DNA from: Bacillota bacterium
GTDB taxonomy: Bacteria > Bacillota > Clostridia > Lachnospirales > Lachnospiraceae
Assembly (NCBI GenBank): GCA_023442465.1
Contig: JAEZZQ010000021.1
Location: 62,001-126,000 of the forward strand
Reading direction: 5' to 3'
DNA length: 64,000 nucleotides
Within the stretch, counting starts at the first letter, position 1. The number at the start of each line of letters is the position of its first letter. Below, piece by piece: positions 50,402 through 60,070 of the stretch. The notes under the pieces were generated by a model, which saw only the letters and a program-made list of their open reading frames with translations, did no database searches and was not told where the DNA came from. The translations under genes were made by a program, and so were the position numbers.

Positions 50402-51361
50402 CTACCATCTACTTTTTTCATGGATGCTCTTCTTAAGCATTTCGCTGCCCCACTCATACATTCCTTTATTATCGTACATCCTGTAATCACATTCCAGACA
50501 GGCAATTAAGAACAAATAGATATCGTACCACTTTGCCCTTTTTAACTGTTTATCACTTAACTCTTCGATTCCATATCCCTTAAAAAAGGCTTTTTCCAAT
50601 CCATAGGTTCTAAATCCCACCTCCATCAGTTCATCAGCCCATAGGCACCTTTCGAAATCAATGATTCCGGTTACCATTTTATTCTCTACAAATACGTTCC
50701 CAGCCCATATATCCCAGTGGACAAACTTCGCTTTTTTCACTTCTTCAAATATTTCCTTGTCAACCTTTAGCATGGATAATATTTGTTCCTCGGAAACGGG
50801 TATGGAAATATTCTTGCGTTTTGCATCGGAATAGGTGTCCGTCAACATGGAGCGAAATACTTCATACCAATCAGAGCCCTGCTTTTCTTTTTGCCCGAAA
50901 TAGCCGAAGATATCATTATCAATACTGTTAATCGCTTTCGTGTATTTTCCCATTTGGAAGAAAATCTCATCCTTTTCCTCCTGTGTCATCTTGTCGGCAA
51001 TACTTGAAAAGCTGCTGCCTTCCAGCTTCTCCATGAAGAAATAATCGCTTTCACATATCTCCCGTCCGTTATCATAAAACAATACCCGCGGAACAGGAAC
51101 AATGGATTGCTCCTCTATCATTTTCATCGCGCGCACTTCACTTCGCATAATATCTTTTTCATGCGTCATTATAATCGCATCCGGAGGAGGAGCAATCTTC
51201 AATATAACGTCCTTTTTCTCCAAGCTGACCAGAAATGCGACGTTGAAAAAACCTTCCGTCAATTCGATAATATTCTTTGCCTTTTCCTGGGGAAAGGCTT
51301 TGCAAATCATTTGCTCAATGCACTGCTCGCTTACTTTGTTTTTTGTTATACTGACCGGCAT
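50402..51361 (-). CDS. APH-fold phosphotransferase
   Basis: A 319-residue kinase-like protein. N-lobe with VILKIAPPP (ATP-binding Lys), then the catalytic loop FVHWDIWAGNVFV with Asp217 and Asn222, and metal-binding Asp235 in GIIDFERCLWAD. This is the aminoglycoside/choline/fructosamine kinase fold. Residue 216 is Trp where antibiotic kinases usually have Gly (HGD). Substrate cannot be told; it is not close to known resistance enzymes by eye. TAGGAGATAAGG precedes the ATG. Single gene. Confidence 0.82.
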   Translation of the reverse strand: MPVSITKNKVSEQCIEQMICKAFPQEKAKNIIELTEGFFNVAFLVSLEKKDVILKIAPPPDAIIMTHEKDIMRSEVRAMKMIEEQSIVPVPRVLFYDNGREICESDYFFMEKLEGSSFSSIADKMTQEEKDEIFFQMGKYTKAINSIDNDIFGYFGQKEKQGSDWYEVFRSMLTDTYSDAKRKNISIPVSEEQILSMLKVDKEIFEEVKKAKFVHWDIWAGNVFVENKMVTGIIDFERCLWADELMEVGFRTYGLEKAFFKGYGIEELSDKQLKRAKWYDIYLFLIACLECDYRMYDNKGMYEWGSEMLKKSIHEKSRW

Positions 51362-51496
51362 CCTTATCTCCTATAGCGGTATGATTATATTCAAAAATTA
51401 TATCGGTTTATGTGTAATTTATTTTAGAGTTATTTTATCATATCGTCTGCTGTTTTCATACCTTATCTTTTATGCCGGTATACGATGACGCAAAAA

Positions 51497-51541
51497 AATA
51501 ACTGATTTGATCCTTTGTAAAAAGTTCAAATCAGCTATTTT
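51497..51541 (-). terminator. Terminator of the sortase-adhesin unit
   Basis: CTGATTTGA and TCAAATCAG, extended by AATA/TATT, form a long stem; on the minus strand TTATTTTTTT follows. Confidence 0.82.
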
Positions 51542-51603
51542 CAATTCAATCATTTCATCCGATTTCTTAAATTAATCTCTTAATTTAACTTCTTCCCAAT
51601 TTC

Positions 51604-52407
51604 TTAGTTTTGCTTAGCTACTACGAGAAATCTTCCGTCTGCTGTATGATAAGAGCAGGTGGCGAGAGTGATAAGTCCGTCTCCGTACTGCACTTCTACT
51701 CCGGTTCGGTAAAGGGATTTCTTCTTTACTGCTTCGATATAACTGCCAAATTCCTTCTCCCCGGAGAAATCAACAGAAAAATACTTCTCCACTTGTGAAC
51801 CATCGGCGGCATCTATGGGAAAGGCCGCCAAGATTTCATATTCCTGCACCTCTTCGGGTGTATAAAAGAGGATTTTTTTATGCGCTCTCCAATACGTCTC
51901 ATCCTGATAGGATAGAAGGCCTGAAAACATAGAGCCGTTTTTCATATTGTGGCCATAAACGATTAGGTTGTCGGAGCGTGGGGTGACGGTACAGGCTGCG
52001 TCTATAAAAGGCACCCCTGACAACGAATATTTCTGCTCAAAATTCCTATGCAAATAATATTCTCCGTCTTTCGGCGTAAACATTACCGGATAATCAATCA
52101 TCGTGTCCTGAATCATAATCCAACCTACGATATCGCTGTTTTCCTGCTGCAACGCCGTTAAATCAATAAAACGTTCACTTCCTGCCGCGACAGGAGGCAT
52201 ATCCCCGGAGAAATCCGAGAAAGCCGTATTCCTATCATCGGTTATTTCGATCAATCTATGAAATTCTCCGGCGTCATAGGAGAGAGAGTAGAAATAAATT
52301 CCAACGCTCAAGCATCCTGCAACGACAATTGTACAGAGAATTCCGATACATAGGTCAATCGCTTTTTCTTTCGTACTTTTTTTGCATCTTTTGTACTTAT
52401 GAATCAT
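51604..52407 (-). CDS. Class B-type sortase
   Basis: A 267-residue transpeptidase. Cytoplasmic basic N-terminus, one helix (IDLCIGILCTIVVAGCLSVGIY), then the sortase barrel: IVGWIMIQDTMIDYPVM, the catalytic His in IVYGHNMKNGSMF, Cys251 in LATCSY and Arg259 in DGRF. The NMKNGSMF and long helix segment resemble class B. ATG 52407 overlaps the adhesin stop (codons TAT GAT TCA TAA), so translation is coupled; a TTG at 52419 is also in frame. It most likely anchors the adjacent adhesin, whose sorting motif is not standard LPxTG. Confidence 0.9.
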   Translation of the reverse strand: MIHKYKRCKKSTKEKAIDLCIGILCTIVVAGCLSVGIYFYSLSYDAGEFHRLIEITDDRNTAFSDFSGDMPPVAAGSERFIDLTALQQENSDIVGWIMIQDTMIDYPVMFTPKDGEYYLHRNFEQKYSLSGVPFIDAACTVTPRSDNLIVYGHNMKNGSMFSGLLSYQDETYWRAHKKILFYTPEEVQEYEILAAFPIDAADGSQVEKYFSVDFSGEKEFGSYIEAVKKKSLYRTGVEVQYGDGLITLATCSYHTADGRFLVVAKQN

Positions 52408-55400
52408 AGTAAAAGCCAAAAATTTTTCTTTTGTATAAAAAGAGCACTACCGCTCCGACAACCGCAATTAGCGTAACAACAATAATTGGAATCAAAGGCA
52501 TATCGTCCCCGGTCTTAGCAATGGAAGACGCTGACAATGCCACGCCGTTTTCATCCACATAGGAATAAGTACCATCGGCATTTTGCACCCTTGTGTAAGT
52601 CCCAAGTACATTACCGTCTTTATCCACCAGAATAATCTTACCAGGAGCATCCTTTCCGTTGGGATTGGGTACCTCTCCCATCCTATACTTAGGAATGAGC
52701 TTGGACTTATAAGAAGGAGTATCATCCGGGTTTTTATTGCTGCTGCCATTAGATTCAACATTATAAGTATTTATAAAATGTGCCACACTGGCAGTATCCT
52801 TGGAAATCGTTCCTGTTTCACCGACAGATTTCTTCACATACCCTTCTGAAGAATAATCTGTTTCTTCTACGGTATATGTAGTACCTTCCAAAATATCGGT
52901 AATCTCTATCGATTGTCCGTTGGCAAGTTCGATTACGTCACCACTCGTTATCGTTCCGTCATCCACGCCTGTACCTGTATAGGAATAGGTCTTATTCGTA
53001 TTGAAAGTAACAGTAAACTTGAATTTCTTATTCTTATCGCCTCTGTTTCCTTCCACCGATTTACTTATCGTGAGATTTCCATTATTCTTCGTATTAGTAA
53101 AATGTGCTACACTGGCGGTATCCTTGGAAATCGTTCCAGTTTCCCCGGTAGATTTTGTCGCATATCCTTCGGAAGAATAATCTTCTTCTTTTACAGTATA
53201 GGTAGTACCTTCCAGGATTCCGGTAATCTCTATGGATTGTCCGTCAGCAAGCTTGATTATATCGCCGCTTTTTATTGTCCCGTCACTTACGCCGGTTCCT
53301 TTATAGGAATAGGTCTTATTCGTATTAAAAGTAACAATAAATTCGAATTCCTTATTCTTGTCGCCACCGTTTCCTTCCACCGTCTTAGCAATAAAAAGAT
53401 TTCCATTATTTTTAGCATTAATAAATGATGCTATATTTGTTACTCCATCTTTTATTAATCCTACATCTCCACTTTTTGTTGTAACATAACCGTCTTCAGA
53501 ATAATCTTTTTCGGTTACACCATATTTTGCCCCTTCAGGAAGACCATGAATTGCGATAGATTGTCCATCAGAAAGTTCAATCTTTTCACCGCTTACTATT
53601 GTTCCGTCGGGAACTCCATTTCCTGAATAAGAATAAGAACCATTAGCATCTTGAAAATTCACAGTAAATTCAAATTTCTTAGTCTTGTCTCCCGCATTTC
53701 CTTCTACAGTTTTTTGAATAACGAGTTCTCCAACATTTCTGGCATTTCTAAAAATAGCAGCACTAGTCTTTGTATTTTCTATTGTTCCCGTATCGCCTAA
53801 CTTTGTAGTAACATAACCATCACTAGAATAGTCATCTTCTGTAACCTTATAAGTTGTATTTTCAGGTAAACCGGCTATAGATATACTTTGACCGTGTTTT
53901 AATTTTATAGTATCACCATCAGATATCGTTCCATCAGGTATACCACCTAACCCAATATAGGAATAGGAACCGAAAGCATTAAAATCAATTTTAAAATTAA
54001 ATTCCTTACTTAAATCAGCTCCACTGCCTGATACTATCTTCTGAACAACCAATCCCCCGACATTTTTAATATTTGAAAATGATACTGTTTTCGTTTTGTC
54101 AACTTCTACAGTTCCTTCCGCACTACCTAATGACATGGAAACATAACCTTCCGAAGAATAATCTGTTTCAGTTACCTTATAAGTGCTTTCCATAGGTAAA
54201 TCCAATACTTTAAAGCTTTCCGAATTAGATAATTCAAAGGTATCTCCGCTTTTAATCATTCCGCCTTTTACAATTTTATTATCTTTATCAAAAGAATTAT
54301 ATGGATATTCCGATATAAGTTCTATACCATTTTTATCTTTCAGGGTTAATGTAAATTCAAATTTCTTTGAAAGGTCTGCACCTGAACCAGCTACCGCTTT
54401 TGAAATCAATAGATTACCCGTCGTGCCATCTTTATAATTCTTAATACTGATATTATTTGTAACAATACCATCTATACTCGTTATCGGAGTGCCCGTACCA
54501 TCTTTTTCTACATGGACAGCATATACTTTTTCAGAAGGTGTATATCCTAAAGGTACACCCGTTTCCTTTAAAGTATAATCTCCATCCGGCAAAGCTTTCA
54601 TGGAAAGAACACCTTTAGAATTAGTTATTTCTTCTCTTATAACTACTCCACTGGAAGAATATAATGTAAATTTAACATCCGGTATACTAAGGTTTGTATT
54701 CCCATCTGTCTTTGTTATTTCAAACCAACCATTTCTTTGATATATTGCACCTGATGCAAAGCTTGCGAGACTGAATGACGAAAGCTTTGATACGGGAGAA
54801 CCTTCAGATGTAACAAATTGTACCGTATTATTTATATTTGTTCCATCTCCTGTTATATCGGTATAATAAATTAACCGGTATGACTGTTCCGGATTCGGAG
54901 GATAAAAATAAAGTGTTCGTAATGCATTATCATAAGTCAATATATCCTTATCGGGCAGTGTTAACTCAATATCTTTCGTATAACTTCCATCTTTATTAAG
55001 CTTCAATTCAAATATTTGTATATTCTTTTTTCCGGTTGAAGTATCGTTAATCAATAATTCACCGTTACTGGAAACTCTTAAATCAATGCCCTGATTAAGA
55101 ATATCTTTAATATAAGCACCGGCATAACTGATATCATAAGGTCTGTAATCTATTGTCCATATCAGATAGTCTTGATTTACATAGTTTTTATCCACATCTT
55201 TTGTCACTATGGAATTCGAAATTATAACATCAGCGTATGAATTAACTCCTATTGTTATCTTTGTGTTATCTATAAGATTTACATTATTTCTTTCTGTATA
55301 ATCTTTAATTTGACCTAAATACCCCTTAGCAGTATCTTCCATAGGACCTGCCTTTAATAAAATAACATAACCTTTTTCAAGATCAGTAAAATTAAAAGTC

Positions 55401-58051
55401 ATTTCCTGACCTTCCGTAGCATTGCCAGACGCGCTCGGCCCCGATACTTGCATGATAGATGAATAATCAGATACATAACCTGTTGCATTTACCTTAGTCC
55501 CATTTCCGGTACCCTCATAAAGCAAAAAATAATCATTATCTTTTATTTTCTTGAATTCCCAACCTTCCGGGAGAGTATCTTTTATCTTATAATCTCCTAT
55601 TACTTCATCTATATTGGTAGTAACACCTTCCGTTATATCAACATTATATGGATTGACATAAATACGATAAATAACCGATTTATCAACATAATCATAGCTT
55701 CCTGAAGTACTTCCCGAATTTTTATTAACAGCCGCTATTACACTGCTATCATTTACATTTCCCGCTGTAACTGTATCCGCATCATCTCTTGATAAAGTAT
55801 TTTTCTTAAGCATATTACTTGAGATATTTTTTTTATCAGTACTATCATTTAACTTATTATCTCCAGAAAATAGATGAACCGTATTGTAAATGGTATTACT
55901 TCCATTTGAAGCATAATAATTCGGATTAGTAACAATTGTACTATAAGAAAAATTATAGGGGTTCTCATGATTTATTCCTTTGTAATCATCAGCAGTCACT
56001 ACTAATAAATCTGCAACTTTTTCCCCGCTTACAGTAAGGCTATATACCGTAAATTCAAGACCTGAAACGATAGGCAATGATGCTTGGTCTATCATCTGGT
56101 AATATTGGGGAGTAATGTCTTTTAGAACATCTTTTGTTACATATCTTAAATCTCCTGAAACACCTATTCCTGAATTTATACCTTCAATATTATCAATATT
56201 AATACTCCCTCCGTATACCAAAAGGTCGAGTACTCGTAAATTTCCTCCCAACTCCTGCTTTAACGTATTCACTTCAACGTTCCAATTCATTTTATGGTTC
56301 TGATTATCATAAGTACCTGCAGTCTTTGTAATACTTGGAACACCAATTGTAACATCAATATTCTTGCTAGTTATTCCTTCTGGTTTTTCATCGCCTTTTA
56401 TTGTCGCATTATTCGTGTAAGTGACCTGTTTCTGACCGTTAATTGCAGTATCATTTACTTTCGTAATTATTGTAACTTTATATTTACCAGAAATGTTACC
56501 CAAAGAAAAAATAAGTTTTTGTCTACTACCATCTGGAGTATTCGTTGGATCAACTGTTTCATCAATATCATATTTTTCTGTTATATTGTTATATTTATAT
56601 ACTGTAGAGCTAACATAAGAAAGACCATTCGGCAATAAATCCTCTAACTTAGCACTGCTCATTGCTCCGTTAATAAATATAGTCCATTCTATTTGCCTAT
56701 TTGTAGGATCATAGGTATCACCATTCATACCTGTTCCTATTTGTTCACCTTTTTTATCTATCCAATCCATAGTATAAGAAGCATGACCTGTATTGGAAGA
56801 AACCTTTAAACCCTCCTTATATATTTCTGCCGTATTATTGATTGTAGTTGTACCATTACTATAATATTTATCACTTGGTATTTCCGTATCGAAAAAGATA
56901 TAAACTGTTCCTATAACATCATCCGCAAAAGTATAGGTTAATAGATTATCTGCATAATCAGGCGAAGATGCTCCTATTGGATTAGTACCGTCTTCATTTT
57001 GAGCAATTAGAAAATTACCCTTATATATTCCTACATTTGTTAAATCATCAGAAAAAATATAACCTTTTAAATTTCCATCTTGGCCTTCTTTATCAGCAGT
57101 TACTTTAACCTTCCAGGTTATTGTTCTATTAGATACATCTGCAATACCAGTTTTATTAGTTGTAATAGTTGTTACCTTAGGAGGAATCGTTATAGTGAAG
57201 GTTTTATCATATATGGTAATTTCTTCATCCTTTTCTACTTCACCATCATTTTCTCCATTGTATTTCAACATCATACTAAAATTTGCACTTGCAGTATTAA
57301 TATTTTGATCATTTATTGCATCCAAAAAAACTACTTTTGCAACTTTTTTGGTACCACCACTACCATCATCAACATCTGCTAATGTTAAAGTACCTATTGT
57401 AATACCTTGAAAAGTTAAGTTAGCCTCTACTAAATTAATTAAACTAAACTCTTCTGGGAAGTTAATATATGCAAAGTCTCCTCCTTTTATATATGTCGTC
57501 GTATCATCTTTATCTATACCTAAATCACCCATAACAGGAAAATCAAATGACACACTAACATCTACATTCTTTTTAGGATCTAATTTTTCTGAAGTTACAT
57601 CTATTATTTTATTTTCCTGTTTTATAGTAGCTATAAAATTATTAAGAAGCGTTTTTTTGTTCTCTCCTACATATGTATCAAATAAAATGATATCATCAAA
57701 TGCCATTATAGATGGTGCACTTCCGTCGCTATCAATTCCGCTCAAATCATTAGTTTCAGTAGCTTCCAAATCATTATTTAAAATATCAGATTCTTTATTA
57801 TTCTCACCATTACCTGTTTCCCCATCGATAATACCAACATCAATTACACCATCTATAGTGTTCTCTGTACTTTCTTCGATCAAAGAATCCTGACTTCCCC
57901 CAGTTACAGCAGAATTCCCAGAAACTTCCTGTGCATATGCCGTCAAAGAATTAGTTCCAAATACAGTATTAGTGCTTATTAATACCAAAAAAAGTGTCCA
58001 AGAAATTCCTCTTAAAAACTTTTTTTTCATTCTCAATTTGAATAAATTCAT
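52397..58051 (-). CDS. Large repeat adhesin with sortase signal
   Basis: An 1884-residue surface protein. Signal peptide with KKKFLRGISWTLFLVLIST, then an Asn/Glu/Ser-rich linker. Residues about 90-1110 are large beta-rich adhesin-like modules with many ITKVN/NTV segments; about 1125-1212 a SpaA/Cna-B-like domain (FEITKTDG to LKETGVPLGYT, with Lys and Glu suited to an isopeptide bond); about 1213-1767 five repeats of 108-120 residues (DUF5979/DUF7601-like, each with YKVTE.DYSS.GY). The end has SIAKTGDDMPL, a helix and a KRK tail: a sorting signal in which IAKTG replaces LPxTG. AGGGAGAAAGA precedes the ATG. More A+T-rich than neighbouring genes. Confidence 0.88.
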   Translation of the reverse strand: MNLFKLRMKKKFLRGISWTLFLVLISTNTVFGTNSLTAYAQEVSGNSAVTGGSQDSLIEESTENTIDGVIDVGIIDGETGNGENNKESDILNNDLEATETNDLSGIDSDGSAPSIMAFDDIILFDTYVGENKKTLLNNFIATIKQENKIIDVTSEKLDPKKNVDVSVSFDFPVMGDLGIDKDDTTTYIKGGDFAYINFPEEFSLINLVEANLTFQGITIGTLTLADVDDGSGGTKKVAKVVFLDAINDQNINTASANFSMMLKYNGENDGEVEKDEEITIYDKTFTITIPPKVTTITTNKTGIADVSNRTITWKVKVTADKEGQDGNLKGYIFSDDLTNVGIYKGNFLIAQNEDGTNPIGASSPDYADNLLTYTFADDVIGTVYIFFDTEIPSDKYYSNGTTTINNTAEIYKEGLKVSSNTGHASYTMDWIDKKGEQIGTGMNGDTYDPTNRQIEWTIFINGAMSSAKLEDLLPNGLSYVSSTVYKYNNITEKYDIDETVDPTNTPDGSRQKLIFSLGNISGKYKVTIITKVNDTAINGQKQVTYTNNATIKGDEKPEGITSKNIDVTIGVPSITKTAGTYDNQNHKMNWNVEVNTLKQELGGNLRVLDLLVYGGSINIDNIEGINSGIGVSGDLRYVTKDVLKDITPQYYQMIDQASLPIVSGLEFTVYSLTVSGEKVADLLVVTADDYKGINHENPYNFSYSTIVTNPNYYASNGSNTIYNTVHLFSGDNKLNDSTDKKNISSNMLKKNTLSRDDADTVTAGNVNDSSVIAAVNKNSGSTSGSYDYVDKSVIYRIYVNPYNVDITEGVTTNIDEVIGDYKIKDTLPEGWEFKKIKDNDYFLLYEGTGNGTKVNATGYVSDYSSIMQVSGPSASGNATEGQEMTFNFTDLEKGYVILLKAGPMEDTAKGYLGQIKDYTERNNVNLIDNTKITIGVNSYADVIISNSIVTKDVDKNYVNQDYLIWTIDYRPYDISYAGAYIKDILNQGIDLRVSSNGELLINDTSTGKKNIQIFELKLNKDGSYTKDIELTLPDKDILTYDNALRTLYFYPPNPEQSYRLIYYTDITGDGTNINNTVQFVTSEGSPVSKLSSFSLASFASGAIYQRNGWFEITKTDGNTNLSIPDVKFTLYSSSGVVIREEITNSKGVLSMKALPDGDYTLKETGVPLGYTPSEKVYAVHVEKDGTGTPITSIDGIVTNNISIKNYKDGTTGNLLISKAVAGSGADLSKKFEFTLTLKDKNGIELISEYPYNSFDKDNKIVKGGMIKSGDTFELSNSESFKVLDLPMESTYKVTETDYSSEGYVSMSLGSAEGTVEVDKTKTVSFSNIKNVGGLVVQKIVSGSGADLSKEFNFKIDFNAFGSYSYIGLGGIPDGTISDGDTIKLKHGQSISIAGLPENTTYKVTEDDYSSDGYVTTKLGDTGTIENTKTSAAIFRNARNVGELVIQKTVEGNAGDKTKKFEFTVNFQDANGSYSYSGNGVPDGTIVSGEKIELSDGQSIAIHGLPEGAKYGVTEKDYSEDGYVTTKSGDVGLIKDGVTNIASFINAKNNGNLFIAKTVEGNGGDKNKEFEFIVTFNTNKTYSYKGTGVSDGTIKSGDIIKLADGQSIEITGILEGTTYTVKEEDYSSEGYATKSTGETGTISKDTASVAHFTNTKNNGNLTISKSVEGNRGDKNKKFKFTVTFNTNKTYSYTGTGVDDGTITSGDVIELANGQSIEITDILEGTTYTVEETDYSSEGYVKKSVGETGTISKDTASVAHFINTYNVESNGSSNKNPDDTPSYKSKLIPKYRMGEVPNPNGKDAPGKIILVDKDGNVLGTYTRVQNADGTYSYVDENGVALSASSIAKTGDDMPLIPIIVVTLIAVVGAVVLFLYKRKIFGFYYDS
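52757..54413. repeat. Five tandem adhesin repeats
   Basis: In gene order the repeats start near 54413, 54052, 53728, 53404 and 53080. The last two (53081-53404 and 52757-53080, 324 bp each) are close to identical over long stretches, the first is most divergent. This gradient fits growth of the array at its 3' end by unequal recombination. Confidence 0.75.
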
Positions 58052-58396
58052 TCTTTCTCCCTACCCTAACGTTTTGTATTTTTTTAGTAAAATATTATGC
58101 GAATCTTCTACAAGACAAAAGATAATATCTAAATAATAATTGATAATTTTTATCAACAGTATTAATCATAATGATAGTAATTATTATCGTTTTCTTTTAC
58201 TCTAAAGTATATAGAATAACTCAAAAATAAACTTGAAAATAATTCTAAAAAATGGTCGAATTATGTTACCTAACAGAAAAAATATTGTAAATATTTTTTA
58301 AATCAATGGTAAATTAATATGATTTTGTGTTAAAATGAAATAAAAATGCAAGATATAAAAAAATCTTACATATGAAGGGAAAGTGTGGTATTACTT
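58052..58396. promoter_or_regulatory. Divergent region between adhesin and HTH protein
   Basis: Very A+T-rich with many TAAT/ATTA tracts. It must contain both promoters and probably the sites of the HTH protein, but no clear -35/-10 pair or palindrome was picked with confidence. Confidence 0.4.
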
Positions 58397-59812
58397 ATGA
58401 AAATCAGTTTTCTATTAAAAGAACTTATTATCATTGCCAAAAAACAAAAGACAGATTTCGCACTTCACATGAATATGACTCCCAGTGGACTTAGTAAGAT
58501 TCTTACAGAAAAAGGAATCCCTACCATTAAGGATAGGAAAATTTTTACCAAGTTGGCAGCCGAGTATTTTGCACAAAATATTTATTCTCTGGGTTGCTAT
58601 TGGAAATTTGAAAATATTTTTCCGGTAATCTATGATTTTGAATCTCAGGATGATTTGCAGTCTTTTTTATCCTATGCTATTGAATATGCGTTGGACGGGG
58701 CCTTCACAGAAGAGATTAACATTAATTTGGATTGTTCTGAGAGAGGACAGTATTATATTGGCAAGAGGCCGGTTCTCGGTCTTCTTTGCATTATTTTATC
58801 GGATTATGTTACAAGCAATTCCAATAATCCATTAGAAATTTATTTCTCCATTCCCTTATTAGACCCTTCATATACAAAGATATTTCAGAAAATGGTTTTG
58901 ATAGGGAAAGATGGATTTAAAAATATCATATTTAATTTCTTTTACAATAAAAACTTTTTAAACGAACTCGAACAGAAGAATCCCGGCACTATAAGCTTTG
59001 GCAGTATTCTTTCTTTGATTGTTAAGTACCAAAAGCATTTTCAGATTAACCTTTGGGAGACATCTCAGGACATTTCTCCTTTCTTACTTTTAAAGGCTAA
59101 TATTTTGATGTTTTTTAATGCACAGATAGATGGAACTCCAATTTTAACTGCCGTTTATAATAAGAGCTATCTTGCAGTTTTCTATAACATTCTTATGAAG
59201 AGGGACGCGAGAAAAATCAGTTATGAGAAAGAAGAAATTGTTACATTTTTAGAAGAGAATCCTGATTTTCTTGATAAATTAACAGATAAGAAGCTTAAAA
59301 GTGTTTATAACTTTACCTCCTTCGGATATATGTTAACAGATGAAGAGTTAGATACGTTGAATGGAGATAAGATCCTTAGAGATAATATTAAGAAGTTATT
59401 TGATGATTCTATGTCTAAAAATACTAATTATTCAGTATCCAACACTTCCATGGATAAATTTATATCTATGGGAAAAGTGATTGTCCCCTTTATCGGCACT
59501 TTTTATTTCCCGCCCAATAAGAGAATGCCATATTTGCAGCGATTCGATTCCTATTTAAAAGAGGGCAGCTATAATAAATTGAAAATCATTAACAGCGATT
59601 TATCAAATATGGTTGTATTCTGCTTTGAAGAGTTCAGTCTGGCATATGTAATAAGCGATACCTATGAAAGGGAGATAATGCATTTATTCAGGACAAATAA
59701 AATCAATGATATCTTATATGATGAAATGATTAAAAATAATGAATTATCCATGGATTTCTCCACAGAACTATGGAATGCTTATCAGCAGGAACTGATAGAT
59801 CATATTCACTAA
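58397..59812 (+). CDS. HTH protein divergent from the adhesin, unknown family
   Basis: A 471-residue protein. The first 70 residues look like a helix-turn-helix of the XRE type: LLKELIIIAKKQKTDF, then ALHMNMTPSGLSKILTEKG. The remaining 400 residues are Phe/Tyr/Ile/Asn-rich with no catalytic motif and no membrane helix, perhaps a sensor or multimer domain. Start is ambiguous: ATG 58397 lacks a close ribosome site, GTG 58385 is three bases from GAAGGGAAA. Being divergent from the sortase-adhesin unit, it is a likely regulator of surface display. Like the adhesin it is A+T-rich. Confidence 0.6.
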   Translation: MKISFLLKELIIIAKKQKTDFALHMNMTPSGLSKILTEKGIPTIKDRKIFTKLAAEYFAQNIYSLGCYWKFENIFPVIYDFESQDDLQSFLSYAIEYALDGAFTEEININLDCSERGQYYIGKRPVLGLLCIILSDYVTSNSNNPLEIYFSIPLLDPSYTKIFQKMVLIGKDGFKNIIFNFFYNKNFLNELEQKNPGTISFGSILSLIVKYQKHFQINLWETSQDISPFLLLKANILMFFNAQIDGTPILTAVYNKSYLAVFYNILMKRDARKISYEKEEIVTFLEENPDFLDKLTDKKLKSVYNFTSFGYMLTDEELDTLNGDKILRDNIKKLFDDSMSKNTNYSVSNTSMDKFISMGKVIVPFIGTFYFPPNKRMPYLQRFDSYLKEGSYNKLKIINSDLSNMVVFCFEEFSLAYVISDTYEREIMHLFRTNKINDILYDEMIKNNELSMDFSTELWNAYQQELIDHIH

Positions 59813-59845
59813 TTGATATGTAAACAATATCTATCGATGTTTTAC

Positions 59846-59992
59846 TAATTACGTTACTGTTCACTCCGTTCACAGTAACGCATGATTTCTGCATTTAAAT
59901 TCGCTTCGCGAAGCAGAAATCATCTCTTGCATCACGTTCTTACATAGCTTAACAGCAAGTGATAATCTACTGTGTGAACAGTAACTTAATTA
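59846..59992. repeat. Palindromic element, 147 bp
   Basis: Outer arms TAATTA-C-GTTACTGTTCAC (59847-59864) and GTGAACAGTAAC-T-TAATTA (59974-59991) match except for one base. Inside: ATGATTTCTGC/GCAGAAATCAT (59882-59892, 59913-59923) with GCTTCGCGAAGC in its loop, CTTGC/GCAAG, and a second ACAGTAAC that can pair with the left arm. Looks like a MITE-type or structured-RNA repeat; no coding frame. Confidence 0.75.
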
Positions 59993-60006
59993 CTTTTACA
60001 TTCAAT

Positions 60007-60060
60007 AAAAAAGGATAAATCCAATTTCTTATATTTTAATGAAATGGATTTATCCTTTTT
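60007..60060 (-). terminator. Terminator of gyrA
   Basis: AAAAAGGATAAATCCA and TGGATTTATCCTTTTT form a 16-bp perfect stem with T-runs available on either strand, so it may also stop plus-strand transcripts of the HTH gene. Confidence 0.85.
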
Positions 60061-60070
60061 AAATTTTAAT

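Noticed and set aside
50402..51361. Aminoglycoside resistance gene
   Set aside because: The APH fold is clear but the catalytic loop has HWD and no close likeness to known resistance kinases, so a drug substrate is not claimed.
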